Part shown: one piece after another, positions 7,090 to 15,344 of the stretch
How positions within the stretch are numbered: position 1 is the stretch's first letter
Layout of the letters: every line of letters starts with the position of its first letter
From: Caryophanales bacterium UBA6879
GTDB taxonomy: Bacteria > Bacillota_I > Bacilli_A > RFN20 > CAG-288
Assembly: GCA_002449135.1 (NCBI GenBank)
Contig: DKCH01000002.1
Location: 37,984 to 76,215 of the forward strand
Direction: 5' to 3'
Length of the DNA stretch: 38,232 nucleotides
The notes under the pieces: model-generated
Told to the model about the DNA's origin: nothing
Seen by the model: the letters and a program-made list of their open reading frames with translations, nothing else
The model's database searches: none
Made by a program: the position numbers and the translations under genes

Positions 7090-7138
7090 TTATTCACATA
7101 ATTCACATTATTCACAGCCCTTATTATTATTATTTTTA
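7090..7138 (+). other. Basal origin unwinding element: three abutting DnaA boxes, GC cluster, DnaA-trios
   Basis: Three 9-mers follow each other with no gap: TTATTCACA (7090-7098), TAATTCACA (7099-7107) and TTATTCACA (7108-7116). Then come GCCC (7117-7120), four TTA triplets (7121-7132), TTT and TTA (7133-7138). On the opposite strand the triplets read 3'-AAT-5' repeated. In Bacillus subtilis the dnaA-dnaN gap carries DnaA boxes, a GC-rich spacer and DnaA-trios (3'-[G/A]AT-5') where strand opening starts. The order and spacing match. That this is the unwinding site here is inference. Confidence 0.75.
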
Positions 7139-7156
7139 GAAAGGATATTATAATAA

Positions 7157-8272
7157 ATGAAATTAACATTAAAAAGACAAGCTTTCGATAAAATCTTATC
7201 TACTTTAGGTGAAGTTATTCCTTCTACTACAGTAGAAGCAAATTTTAAAAACTTTTTAATTAATGTAGATGAATTAAATTGTTCTATTTTAGCTTCTGAT
7301 GGTAATTTATCAATTCAAGCTAATATCCCTTTAACTGAATCTAATATTATTGTTAATTCTTTACCTGGTGCTATTCAAGTTCCTGCAAAAATTATTACAG
7401 ACATTATTAAACAATCAAAAGCTGAAATTTTAACACTAGAATTAGTTGATGAATCTTTACTCTATGTTAGTGATGATTTATCTACTAAATACGAATTAAA
7501 AGTAATTAACGCTTTAGAATATCCTTCTATTGATTTGTCTTCTAATTCTTCTGAAAAAATAGATATAAAGATGTCTGATTTCTTATCTTTATATAATTGC
7601 ACATATTTTGCTACTGCTACTAAAACGCCAAAAGAACTATTTAAAGGAATTAATGTTTCTGCTAATTTGAATCATTTAACTTTTGTCGCAACTGATGCTT
7701 ATAGATTAGCTAAAAAATATATTGATTTACCTGAGGATCATCATTTTTCTGTTACTATTCCTTTAAAGGCTTTATCTACTGTTTCTCATATTGAAACTAA
7801 AAATGATTTAACTCTTATTATTGATAACAATAAAGTTTTATTTAAGACTGGTTTTTATACTATTTCTACTAAACTTTATAATGGTGATTTCCCTAATGTT
7901 GATCGTATTATTCCAAATGATATTGTTTATACTTTAGAAGTAAATACTAAAGAATTAACTGAAGCTATTGCTAGAGTTACTATTTTAGGTAATAAGAAAA
8001 TCCAAATTGTTCATTCAGATAGTGGAATCGAAATTCTTACTAAGGATCCTAATAGTGGTAATGCTTCTGAAAAGCTTCCTGAAGCAACATTCTCTTCTAA
8101 TGATTATTTTTCTATTATTTGTCGTGCTGACTTCTTACTTGATGCTATTAATGCTTTAAATGTAGAAAAAGCAAAGATAAAGTTTGTTAGTGATACTAGA
8201 GCTTTCTTGGTTTGTTCTGATGATGTTACTAATATTCAAGTGATAACTCCAGTAAGATCGTTAGAAGAATAA
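7157..8272 (+). CDS. dnaN: DNA polymerase III beta sliding clamp
   Basis: Forms the ring-shaped homodimer that tethers the replicative polymerase to DNA. 371 residues, standard for the family (366-380). Three clamp-fold domains can be followed, with hallmarks such as the LVDESLLYVSDDLSTKYEL strand region, FVATDAYRLAKK (central domain) and the FLVCSDDVTNIQVITPVRS C-terminus. The usual terminal MPMR-type peptide near the end is PVRSLEE here. It follows dnaA after 154 bases containing the origin unwinding element and has its own extended -10 promoter. A terminator after the stop separates it from the S4-recF-gyrB-gyrA run. Confidence 0.97.
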   Translation: MKLTLKRQAFDKILSTLGEVIPSTTVEANFKNFLINVDELNCSILASDGNLSIQANIPLTESNIIVNSLPGAIQVPAKIITDIIKQSKAEILTLELVDESLLYVSDDLSTKYELKVINALEYPSIDLSSNSSEKIDIKMSDFLSLYNCTYFATATKTPKELFKGINVSANLNHLTFVATDAYRLAKKYIDLPEDHHFSVTIPLKALSTVSHIETKNDLTLIIDNNKVLFKTGFYTISTKLYNGDFPNVDRIIPNDIVYTLEVNTKELTEAIARVTILGNKKIQIVHSDSGIEILTKDPNSGNASEKLPEATFSSNDYFSIICRADFLLDAINALNVEKAKIKFVSDTRAFLVCSDDVTNIQVITPVRSLEE

Positions 8273-8282
8273 TTTATTTATT

Positions 8283-8312
8283 AAAGTCTTGGTTAAATAC
8301 TAAGACTTTTTT
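8283..8312 (+). terminator. Rho-independent terminator of dnaN
   Basis: AAAGTCTT, an 11-base loop and AAGACTTT form an 8-bp stem followed by T residues. Confidence 0.8.
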
Positions 8313-8381
8313 ATGATTTTTTTCTTTATAAAATACTTAATTTTAAGCAATTTTTATATATTATAAATATAATATATAATA

Positions 8382-8407
8382 TGTTATAATTATAGTGTTA
8401 TAAGGAG
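8382..8407 (+). promoter_or_regulatory. Extended -10 promoter and Shine-Dalgarno of the S4-recF-gyrB-gyrA run
   Basis: TGT-TATAAT (8382-8390) is a perfect extended -10. AAGGAG at 8402-8407 lies eight bases before a GTG start. The leader would be about 20 bases. Confidence 0.65.
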
Positions 8408-8415
8408 CTTTTATA

Positions 8416-8637
8416 GTGCAAAAAGAGATATTTATTACAACTGAATATATCACTCTTGGTCAGCTTTTAAAATTCGCTAATATTATTAATAATGGTGGCG
8501 AAGAAAAAGCATTCTTAGCTAATAATTCAGTTTTAGTAAATGGTGAAATGGAAAATCGTCGTGGAAGAAAATTACGTCCAGGTGATTTAGTAAAAGTACA
8601 TGAGATTGAACTAAAAATATGTATGTCACAAAACTAG
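8416..8637 (+). CDS. yaaA: S4-domain RNA-binding protein YaaA/RlbA-type
   Basis: Small S4-domain protein (73 residues) of the type always found between dnaN and recF in Bacillota, likely an RNA-binding factor linked to ribosome function. The S4 core is visible: ITLGQLLKFANIINNGGEEKAFLANNSVLVNGEMENRRGRKLRPGDLV, with the NGE..RRGRKL turn typical of the domain. The start codon is GTG, supported by AAGGAG eight bases upstream. It overlaps recF by 19 bases, which points to translational coupling, and is the first gene of the recF-gyrB-gyrA run. Confidence 0.93.
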   Translation: MQKEIFITTEYITLGQLLKFANIINNGGEEKAFLANNSVLVNGEMENRRGRKLRPGDLVKVHEIELKICMSQN

Positions 8638-9692
8638 ATTTAGTTAATTTTCGTAACTATCAGGAATTACATATTGAATTTCCTAAAGGTTTAAATCTCA
8701 TTGTAGGCCCTAATGCCAGTGGTAAGACTAATTTAATAGAAGCTTTATATTATTTATCACTAGCTAGATCTTTTAAAAAAGCTGAGGATAAGGATCTTAT
8801 TAGATTTAATGAAGAGATTGCTGAAATTCAATTAGCTTATCAAAACAAAGAAAATAAGCATCTTATAACTGCTAAATTATCTTCTAAAGGTAAACTTATT
8901 ACTTTTGATAATGAAAAACTAAAGTCAGTTTCTAGTCTTATAGGTAAACTTCTAGCTATTAGTTACTATCCAAATTCTGTTAATTTGTTTAGATTAGATC
9001 CTATGACAAGAAGAAATTTCTTGGATTCCTCTATTTCATTGATCTCAAGTAAGTATTTGTTTTCACTAGGTAATTTTAAAAAGATCTTAAAAAATAGAAA
9101 CGCCGCTTTTATTCAAGGTGATGAAGTAGTAATTAAAGCTTTAACTGATCAGTTAATTAATTCTGCTTATCGGTTGACTTATGAAAGAAAAAAGTTTGTA
9201 ACTGAATTGAATTTAAAAGTTAATACTATTTATCAAGAACTTTTTAATACTAAAGAAAAACTTACTTTAAAGTATCAAACTAAAATGCCATTAGAAGAAG
9301 ATCAATTGGAGTTTATTAAAAAAACTAACCTCCTCTTTGATTATATTAAATCTGAAGAACGTATTAAAAAAAGTACTTTAATCGGACCACAAAGAGATGA
9401 TTTAGTAGCTTACTTGGATGGTAAACAAGTTTATTCTTATGCTTCTCAAGGTCAAAATCGTTTAGTAGTATTAGCCTTGCATTTGGCTTTTAAAGAAATT
9501 TTAAAAGAACATTACCAAGAAGAACCAATATTACTGTTAGACGATGTTTTATCAGATTTAGATTTAGATAGGCAAGAAAGGTTATTAAACTACTTAAAAA
9601 AACAAGAACAGGTTTTTATTACAACAACTAAAGAATATTCAAATGTCGATAATATCATAAAAGTTACAGAATTAAGTAAAGGAGCTTATTAA
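8619..9692 (+). CDS. recF: DNA replication and repair protein RecF
   Basis: SMC-like ATPase that with RecO and RecR loads RecA at gapped DNA. 357 residues, normal length. Walker A is VGPNASGKT (residues 29-37), followed by NLIEALYYLSLARSF, a family hallmark. The ABC signature region is SQGQNRLVVLALHLAF and Walker B is ILLLDDVLSDLD. The start at 8619 lies inside the S4 gene with no clear Shine-Dalgarno, so translation probably depends on ribosomes finishing the S4 gene. Its stop is one base before gyrB. Confidence 0.97.
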   Translation: MYVTKLDLVNFRNYQELHIEFPKGLNLIVGPNASGKTNLIEALYYLSLARSFKKAEDKDLIRFNEEIAEIQLAYQNKENKHLITAKLSSKGKLITFDNEKLKSVSSLIGKLLAISYYPNSVNLFRLDPMTRRNFLDSSISLISSKYLFSLGNFKKILKNRNAAFIQGDEVVIKALTDQLINSAYRLTYERKKFVTELNLKVNTIYQELFNTKEKLTLKYQTKMPLEEDQLEFIKKTNLLFDYIKSEERIKKSTLIGPQRDDLVAYLDGKQVYSYASQGQNRLVVLALHLAFKEILKEHYQEEPILLLDDVLSDLDLDRQERLLNYLKKQEQVFITTTKEYSNVDNIIKVTELSKGAY

Positions 9693-9693
9693 G

Positions 9694-11706
9694 ATGGAAG
9701 AAGAAAAGAAAGTAAATCAGGAAGACACTGAAGAAGTTTCTTATCAAAGAATTGATTCAGAAAAAGAAAAAGAAGAAGAAAAAGCTAAAGCTGATTATTC
9801 TGGTAAAGATATTCAAGTATTAAAAGGACTAGATCCAGTAAGAGAAAGACCAGGTATGTATATAGGTACTACTTCTTCTCGTGGCTTACATCATTTAATT
9901 AGAGAAATTGTTGATAACTCAGTTGATGAAGCATTAGCTGGCTATTGCCATAATATTGTAATAACTTTAGAAAAAGATGGTTCTTGTACTGTTAATGATG
10001 ATGGTAGAGGTATTCCAGTAGATATTGTCGCTGATACTGGTTTATCAGGGGTAGAAACTGTTTATACTGTTTTACATGCTGGTGGAAAATTTGATGGATC
10101 TACTGGATATAAAGTTTCAGGTGGTTTACATGGTGTTGGTGCTTCTGTTGTTAATGCTTTATCTACTAGAGTTACAGTAACTGTTCATAAAAATGGCGGT
10201 GTTTATCAAATAAAATTTGAAAATGGTGGACATACTGTTGCTCCTGGTATTGTTAAAATTGGAACTTGCCCGATAGAAGAAACAGGAACTACTGTTAATT
10301 TTTTACCTGATCAAACAATTTTTAAAGAAACTACTGTTTTTCAATATTCTGAAGTTAGAGAATATATTCGTCAAACTGCTTATTTAAATAAAGGACTTTC
10401 TTTAAGCTTAATTGATAATCGTGAAGAACCTCCTCATAAGGAAACTTATTGTTATGAAGGTGGTATTGCCGAATATGTTAAATTTTTAAATGAAGGAAAA
10501 ATAGTTATTTTTGATGATATTTTATCTTTTGAAGGTAAATATGAAGGTGTTTTTGTTGAAGCTGCTATGCAACCAACTAAAAGCCAACTTTATACAATAA
10601 AATCATTTTGTAACAACATTAGAACTATTGGTGGTGGTACTCATGAAGAAGGTTTCCGTTTAGCTTTAGGAAGAACATTAAATAATTATTTTAAACTTAA
10701 AGGTTGGTTAAAAAAGGATGAAGAAAATTTCCCTTTTGAAGATGTTTCTGAAGGTTTAACTGTTGTTATATCTGTTAAACATCCTGATCCACAATACGAG
10801 GGACAAGTTAAGGATAAATTAGGAAACGCCGAAGTAAGAAAGATTGTTTCTTCAATTGTTGGTGATCAATTAAGAGAATGGTTAGAAGGTCATCCTAAAC
10901 AAGGTAAAGCTTTTTATGATCGAGTTTTACTAGCATATAAAGGTAGAAAAGCTTCTGAAAGAGCAAGAAACAGCGTAAATTCTTCATCTTCTATTGGTGG
11001 TGCAATTTCTGATAAATTAGCTGATTGTGTTTCTAAAGATCCAAAAGAAAGAGAATTATTTATTGTTGAAGGTAATTCAGCAGGTGGTTCTGCTAAAAAT
11101 GGTAGAGATGCTTTTACTCAAGCAATTTTACCTTTAAGAGGTAAAATCTTAAATATTGAAAAAGCTTCAGCTACTAGAATTGAAAAAAATGTTGAAATTG
11201 AAACAATGATCCAAGCTATTGGTGGTGGTGTTGGTGATAATTTTGATGTTTCTAAAATTAAATATCATAAAATCATCATTATGACAGATGCTGATGTTGA
11301 TGGTTCTCATATTCGTATTTTACTTTTAACTTTCTTCTATCGTTATATGAAACCTCTTGTTGAGCAAGGTTATGTTTATATTGCTCAACCTCCTTTATAT
11401 AAATTAACTTATCAAGGACATGATTATTATTGTTTTAAAGAAGAAGAGTTAGATCCATTAAGAGCAAAACTTCCTCCTAAAGCTAAATATGCATTACAAC
11501 GTTATAAAGGTTTAGGTGAAATGGATGCTTCTCAATTAGCAGAAACTACAATGGATAAAGAAAAACGTTTAATGTGGAGAGTTACAGTTGATGATGCAGA
11601 AGATGCTGATAATGCTTTAACTAATTTAATGGGTGAAGCGGTTTTACCAAGAAAAGAGTTTATTTCCGCTAACGCTAAATTTGTTAAAAATCTTGATATT
11701 AACTAA
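9694..11706 (+). CDS. gyrB: DNA gyrase subunit B
   Basis: ATPase subunit of the A2B2 gyrase that introduces negative supercoils. 670 residues. A Glu/Lys-rich tail of about 40 residues (EEEKKVNQ..., EKEKEEEKAK) precedes the normal start of the GHKL fold (IQVLKGLDPVRERPGMYIG). Motifs: EIVDNSVDEALAG, DDGRGIPV, GGLHGVGASVVNAL. The TOPRIM domain has IVEGNSAGGSAK and MTDADVDGSHIR, and the C-terminus has the QRYKGLGEMDASQL motif. The TOPRIM EGDSAGG is EGNSAGG here: N461 corresponds to E. coli D426, where D426N gives quinolone resistance. GAGCT at 9681-9685, inside the recF end, is the only Shine-Dalgarno-like sequence. Confidence 0.98.
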   Translation: MEEEKKVNQEDTEEVSYQRIDSEKEKEEEKAKADYSGKDIQVLKGLDPVRERPGMYIGTTSSRGLHHLIREIVDNSVDEALAGYCHNIVITLEKDGSCTVNDDGRGIPVDIVADTGLSGVETVYTVLHAGGKFDGSTGYKVSGGLHGVGASVVNALSTRVTVTVHKNGGVYQIKFENGGHTVAPGIVKIGTCPIEETGTTVNFLPDQTIFKETTVFQYSEVREYIRQTAYLNKGLSLSLIDNREEPPHKETYCYEGGIAEYVKFLNEGKIVIFDDILSFEGKYEGVFVEAAMQPTKSQLYTIKSFCNNIRTIGGGTHEEGFRLALGRTLNNYFKLKGWLKKDEENFPFEDVSEGLTVVISVKHPDPQYEGQVKDKLGNAEVRKIVSSIVGDQLREWLEGHPKQGKAFYDRVLLAYKGRKASERARNSVNSSSSIGGAISDKLADCVSKDPKERELFIVEGNSAGGSAKNGRDAFTQAILPLRGKILNIEKASATRIEKNVEIETMIQAIGGGVGDNFDVSKIKYHKIIIMTDADVDGSHIRILLLTFFYRYMKPLVEQGYVYIAQPPLYKLTYQGHDYYCFKEEELDPLRAKLPPKAKYALQRYKGLGEMDASQLAETTMDKEKRLMWRVTVDDAEDADNALTNLMGEAVLPRKEFISANAKFVKNLDIN

Positions 11707-11720
11707 AAAGGAGAATTATT

Positions 11721-14363
11721 ATGGCTGAAGAAGAAAAGAAAAATCAAAATCCAGAAGAGAATAACGATAACTCTCCTGTTGAAGAATCTGAAGAAGAAGC
11801 AAAAAGTGAAAAAGGCAGTGGCTTAACTGGTGTTAGTGAAGGTATTAAAGGCGGTATTGAGCCTTTAGAAATGGGACCAATTGTAAAAGAATCATTTCTT
11901 GATTATGCAATGTCAGTAATTATTGCTCGTGCTTTACCTGATGCTAGAGATGGTTTTAAACCAGTTCAAAGAAGAATTATCTATTCAATGTATGATTCTG
12001 GTAATACTCCAGATAAACCATTTAAAAAATCAGCAAGAATTGTTGGTGAAGTAATGGGTAAATATCACCCTCATGGTGATTCTGCTATTTATGGAGCTAT
12101 GGCTCATTTAGCACAAGATTTTGCAACTAGATATCCATTAGTAGAAGGTCATGGTAACTTTGGTAGCCAAGATGGTGATGAACCAGCTGCTATGCGTTAC
12201 ACTGAAGCTAGATTATCTAAAATTTCTTTAGAGTATGTACAATCTTTACATAAAGATACAGTTTTATTTGTTGATGCATATGATGGAGTAGAAAAAGAAC
12301 CAACAGTTTTACCAGCAAAAGTGCCTAATTTAATTATTAATGGTACATCTGGTATTGCAGTTGGTATGGCTACAAACATTCCTTCTCATAATTTATACGA
12401 AGTTTTAACTGCCTGCCAAGAATTAATAAAAAATCCAGATTTAACTCCTACTGATTTAATGACTTGGATTAAAGGTCCTGATTTCCCAGGTGGTGGTTTA
12501 ATTTTAGGACGTTCTGGTATTCGAAAATATTTTGAAACCGGTATGGGAACAGTAGAAGTTAGAGGAAAATACGAAATAGTCAAAAAAGGTGATCGTTGCT
12601 CAATTATTTTTAACGAAATTCCTTATATGGTTAATAAAAAGAACCTCGCTAGAAAAATTATTGATTTATGCGATAATAAAACTATTGAAGGAATTGCCGC
12701 TGTTAATGATTTTTCTTCTCATTCTGCTGGTACTCGTTTCCAAATTGATTTAAAACGTAATGCAAATGAAGATATTGTTTTAAATAACTTATTTAAACAC
12801 ACTGAATTACAATCAAGATTCCCAGTTAATATGTTAGCTATTGACGATGGAACTCCACGTGTTTTAAATATGAAAAAAGCATTGGAAATCTTTATTAAAT
12901 TCCAAGAACAAATTATTGAAAGAAGAACAAGATTTGATTTAGGAAAAGCTTTAGATCGTATTCATATTTTAGAAGGTTTAAGAAAAGCTCATGATGTAAT
13001 TGATGAGGTTATCTTAATTATAAAATCTTCTGAATCTCCTGAATCTGCAAGTCAAACTTTAATGGAAAAATTTGGTTTTGATGAAGTTCAAACCAAAGCC
13101 ATTTTAGATATGACTTTAAGAAGACTTACTAATATTGAAACTGAAAAAATAGATGATGAAATGGCATCACTTAGAACTGATGTTGAAAAATATAATTCTA
13201 TTCTTTCTGATTTCAAAGTCTTACAACAAACATTGTTGGATCAATTAGAAGAAACTAAGAATAAATTCAAAGATGAGAGAAGAACCGAAATTGGTGAAGG
13301 TAATTATACTACTGAAGATGAAGATTTAATACCAAATGAAGATATTTTGATTATGCTTACTAAAACTGGATTTATTAAGAGAATATCTCCAGATGCTTTT
13401 AGATTACAAAATAGAGGCGGAATAGGTGTAATTGGTATGCAAACAAAAGAAGAAGATGTTGTGGATATTCTTTTACATACTAAAACCAAAACAGATGTTT
13501 TATTCTTTACTAATTTAGGAAAGATATTCCGTTTAAGAGCTTATAGAATTCCTACTGGTAATCGTACTTGGAAGGGTCTTCCTGTAGTTAATTTATTAAA
13601 ATTAGAAGATAATGAAAAAGTTCAATCCATTATTTCTTGTGCTCATTATGATGATAATCATTATTTATTCTTTGCTACAGAAAAAGGCTTAGTTAAAAAG
13701 ACTCCTACTTCTCAATTTGAAAACATCAATTGCAATGGTAAAAAGGCAATTAATTTAGAAGAAGGTGACTCATTAGTTGATGTTAAATTAACTGATGGTC
13801 AAGCAGTAGTTTCTTTAGCTAATTCTAATGGTAAAGTTTGTTCATTTAAAGAAGAAGATGTAAGACCTACTGGTAGAACAGCTACTGGTGTTAAAGGTAT
13901 TGATGTAGATGGTGGAAAAGTTATCGGTATTTGTACTTCAGAAGATGGTGGAAGCCAAATCTTTACTTTATCTGAAAATGGTTTAGGAAAGAGATCGCGT
14001 TTTGAAGACTTTAGAATTACTTCACGTGGTTCAAAAGGTGTTTATGCTTTAAAGATTACAGAAAAAGGTGGTAACTTAGTCTGTATTAAGTCAGTTAATG
14101 AAGATGATGAAATAATTATTGTAACTGATGCTGGTACTGTTTTAAGAACTACATTAGAAGATGTTCATGAAGCTAATAGACAAACTATCGGTGTAAAAAT
14201 TATAACCTTAAAAGAAGGTGAAAAGATTTCTTCAGTTTCTGTTGTAAAAAAGGATGTTACAGAAATAGAACCTGAGCCAGATACTAGTGATGTTCAGGAA
14301 GAAAATGAAGAAAAATTAGAAGAATACGTAAAAAATACTGAAAAAGAAGATAACGAAGAATAA
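11721..14363 (+). CDS. gyrA: DNA gyrase subunit A
   Basis: DNA cleavage/rejoining subunit of gyrase. 880 residues with an acidic N-terminal tail of about 48 residues (EEEKKNQNPEENND...) before the conserved SFLDYAMSVIIARALPDARDG. The catalytic tyrosine is Y160 in AMRYTEARL. The quinolone region reads HPHGDSAIYGAMAHLAQ: S121 equals E. coli S83, but G125 stands where E. coli has D87. The C-terminal domain carries the GyrA box QNRGGIG (Bacillus has QNRGGRG), which supports true gyrase and not ParC. An acidic tail ends the protein. AAAAGGAG lies ahead of the start, and the stop overlaps the next gene's ATG by one base (TAATG). Confidence 0.98.
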   Translation: MAEEEKKNQNPEENNDNSPVEESEEEAKSEKGSGLTGVSEGIKGGIEPLEMGPIVKESFLDYAMSVIIARALPDARDGFKPVQRRIIYSMYDSGNTPDKPFKKSARIVGEVMGKYHPHGDSAIYGAMAHLAQDFATRYPLVEGHGNFGSQDGDEPAAMRYTEARLSKISLEYVQSLHKDTVLFVDAYDGVEKEPTVLPAKVPNLIINGTSGIAVGMATNIPSHNLYEVLTACQELIKNPDLTPTDLMTWIKGPDFPGGGLILGRSGIRKYFETGMGTVEVRGKYEIVKKGDRCSIIFNEIPYMVNKKNLARKIIDLCDNKTIEGIAAVNDFSSHSAGTRFQIDLKRNANEDIVLNNLFKHTELQSRFPVNMLAIDDGTPRVLNMKKALEIFIKFQEQIIERRTRFDLGKALDRIHILEGLRKAHDVIDEVILIIKSSESPESASQTLMEKFGFDEVQTKAILDMTLRRLTNIETEKIDDEMASLRTDVEKYNSILSDFKVLQQTLLDQLEETKNKFKDERRTEIGEGNYTTEDEDLIPNEDILIMLTKTGFIKRISPDAFRLQNRGGIGVIGMQTKEEDVVDILLHTKTKTDVLFFTNLGKIFRLRAYRIPTGNRTWKGLPVVNLLKLEDNEKVQSIISCAHYDDNHYLFFATEKGLVKKTPTSQFENINCNGKKAINLEEGDSLVDVKLTDGQAVVSLANSNGKVCSFKEEDVRPTGRTATGVKGIDVDGGKVIGICTSEDGGSQIFTLSENGLGKRSRFEDFRITSRGSKGVYALKITEKGGNLVCIKSVNEDDEIIIVTDAGTVLRTTLEDVHEANRQTIGVKIITLKEGEKISSVSVVKKDVTEIEPEPDTSDVQEENEEKLEEYVKNTEKEDNEE

Positions 14364-15343
14364 TGAAAGTTTTACTTTGTTTAAATGGTGAAAAAGATGA
14401 TAATCGCTTTGTTCTAGATCGTAACGGAGTTTTACTCCGTTATGCTTTAGAAAGTCAAAATATCGAATATACTTATGATTTAAAAAGCGATTATGACTTA
14501 GTTCATTTGCTTTCCTTAAATCAATATAAAGCATATTTAAAGAATCACCATAATAAAAAAAAGAAAGTTATTCTTTCTACCTTTAATGATTACGCTGATT
14601 TTAAAGTTGATCAAAATGAAGAAGGGGAAATGAAACTTGTTTTTTCTAAAATTTTCAAAAAAGTTGATAAGATAGATACTTTATTAGTTAATTGGTATTC
14701 ACAATCTTTACTATTAAAACATAATGATGTTCCATTTAATGTTGAAGTAGTTAATATAGGAACTAAAGATTATTCAAACGAAAAATATTCAAAAGTTGAA
14801 CAAGAAGCTTTTAGAAAATATTATAGAATTCCTAATAAGCATAAAATAATTTTTTCATATGGTGAATATGCTTATTCTAAAGGTTTTGATTATTTAGAGG
14901 CTATTAGTAGAATTATGCCAAATTATGAATTCTTCTTTTTTGGAGGAAAAGCAGGTGTATTATCAAACTCAAAATCTTATGAAAAAACAAATAAGATCAA
15001 TAATTTACACTATGAAGATAATATTCCAGCTGAACTTTATCATTCATTATTATTAAATGCTTCAGCCTTATATCTTCCTTATCAATTTTCTACAGATTCT
15101 TGTATAGTTTTAGAAGCCATGAAAGCAAAAATTCCAGTAATTAGTGCACCTAATCCAATTATTTTTGATTTATTAGTTGATAAAAAGACTTGTTTAATAG
15201 GAAGAAATGTAGAGGAATGGTATCAATTATTAAAAAACATTGATACTAATAATTGTGTTCAAAGTGCATATAAATTTTCTAAAAATTATACAATAAAAAA
15301 ATACGGACAAAGTTTATTAGGAGTATATAAAAAGCTTATTTAA
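14363..15343 (+). CDS. Glycosyltransferase family 4-like protein
   Basis: Probably transfers a sugar from a nucleotide donor in the cytosol. 326 residues. The C-terminal half has the GT-B/GT4 pattern: FSYGEYAYSKGFDYLEAI, a YHSLLLNASALYLPYQFS segment, then DSCIVLEAMKAKIPVISAP, the donor-binding stretch with the usual glutamate. The N-terminal acceptor domain (KVLLCLNGEKDDNRF...) is short and divergent. The ATG overlaps the gyrA stop by one base and no Shine-Dalgarno is seen, so it is coupled to gyrA. Proteins of this kind often build glycolipids in wall-poor or wall-altered Bacilli, but donor and acceptor here are unknown. It converges on the regulator at 15345, with only one base between the stops. 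Confidence 0.85.
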   Translation: MKVLLCLNGEKDDNRFVLDRNGVLLRYALESQNIEYTYDLKSDYDLVHLLSLNQYKAYLKNHHNKKKKVILSTFNDYADFKVDQNEEGEMKLVFSKIFKKVDKIDTLLVNWYSQSLLLKHNDVPFNVEVVNIGTKDYSNEKYSKVEQEAFRKYYRIPNKHKIIFSYGEYAYSKGFDYLEAISRIMPNYEFFFFGGKAGVLSNSKSYEKTNKINNLHYEDNIPAELYHSLLLNASALYLPYQFSTDSCIVLEAMKAKIPVISAPNPIIFDLLVDKKTCLIGRNVEEWYQLLKNIDTNNCVQSAYKFSKNYTIKKYGQSLLGVYKKLI

Positions 15344-15344
15344 T

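Noticed and set aside
12197..13489. Minus-strand frames inside gyrA
   Set aside because: They are shadows of the gyrA coding strand with no start signals or recognisable products.
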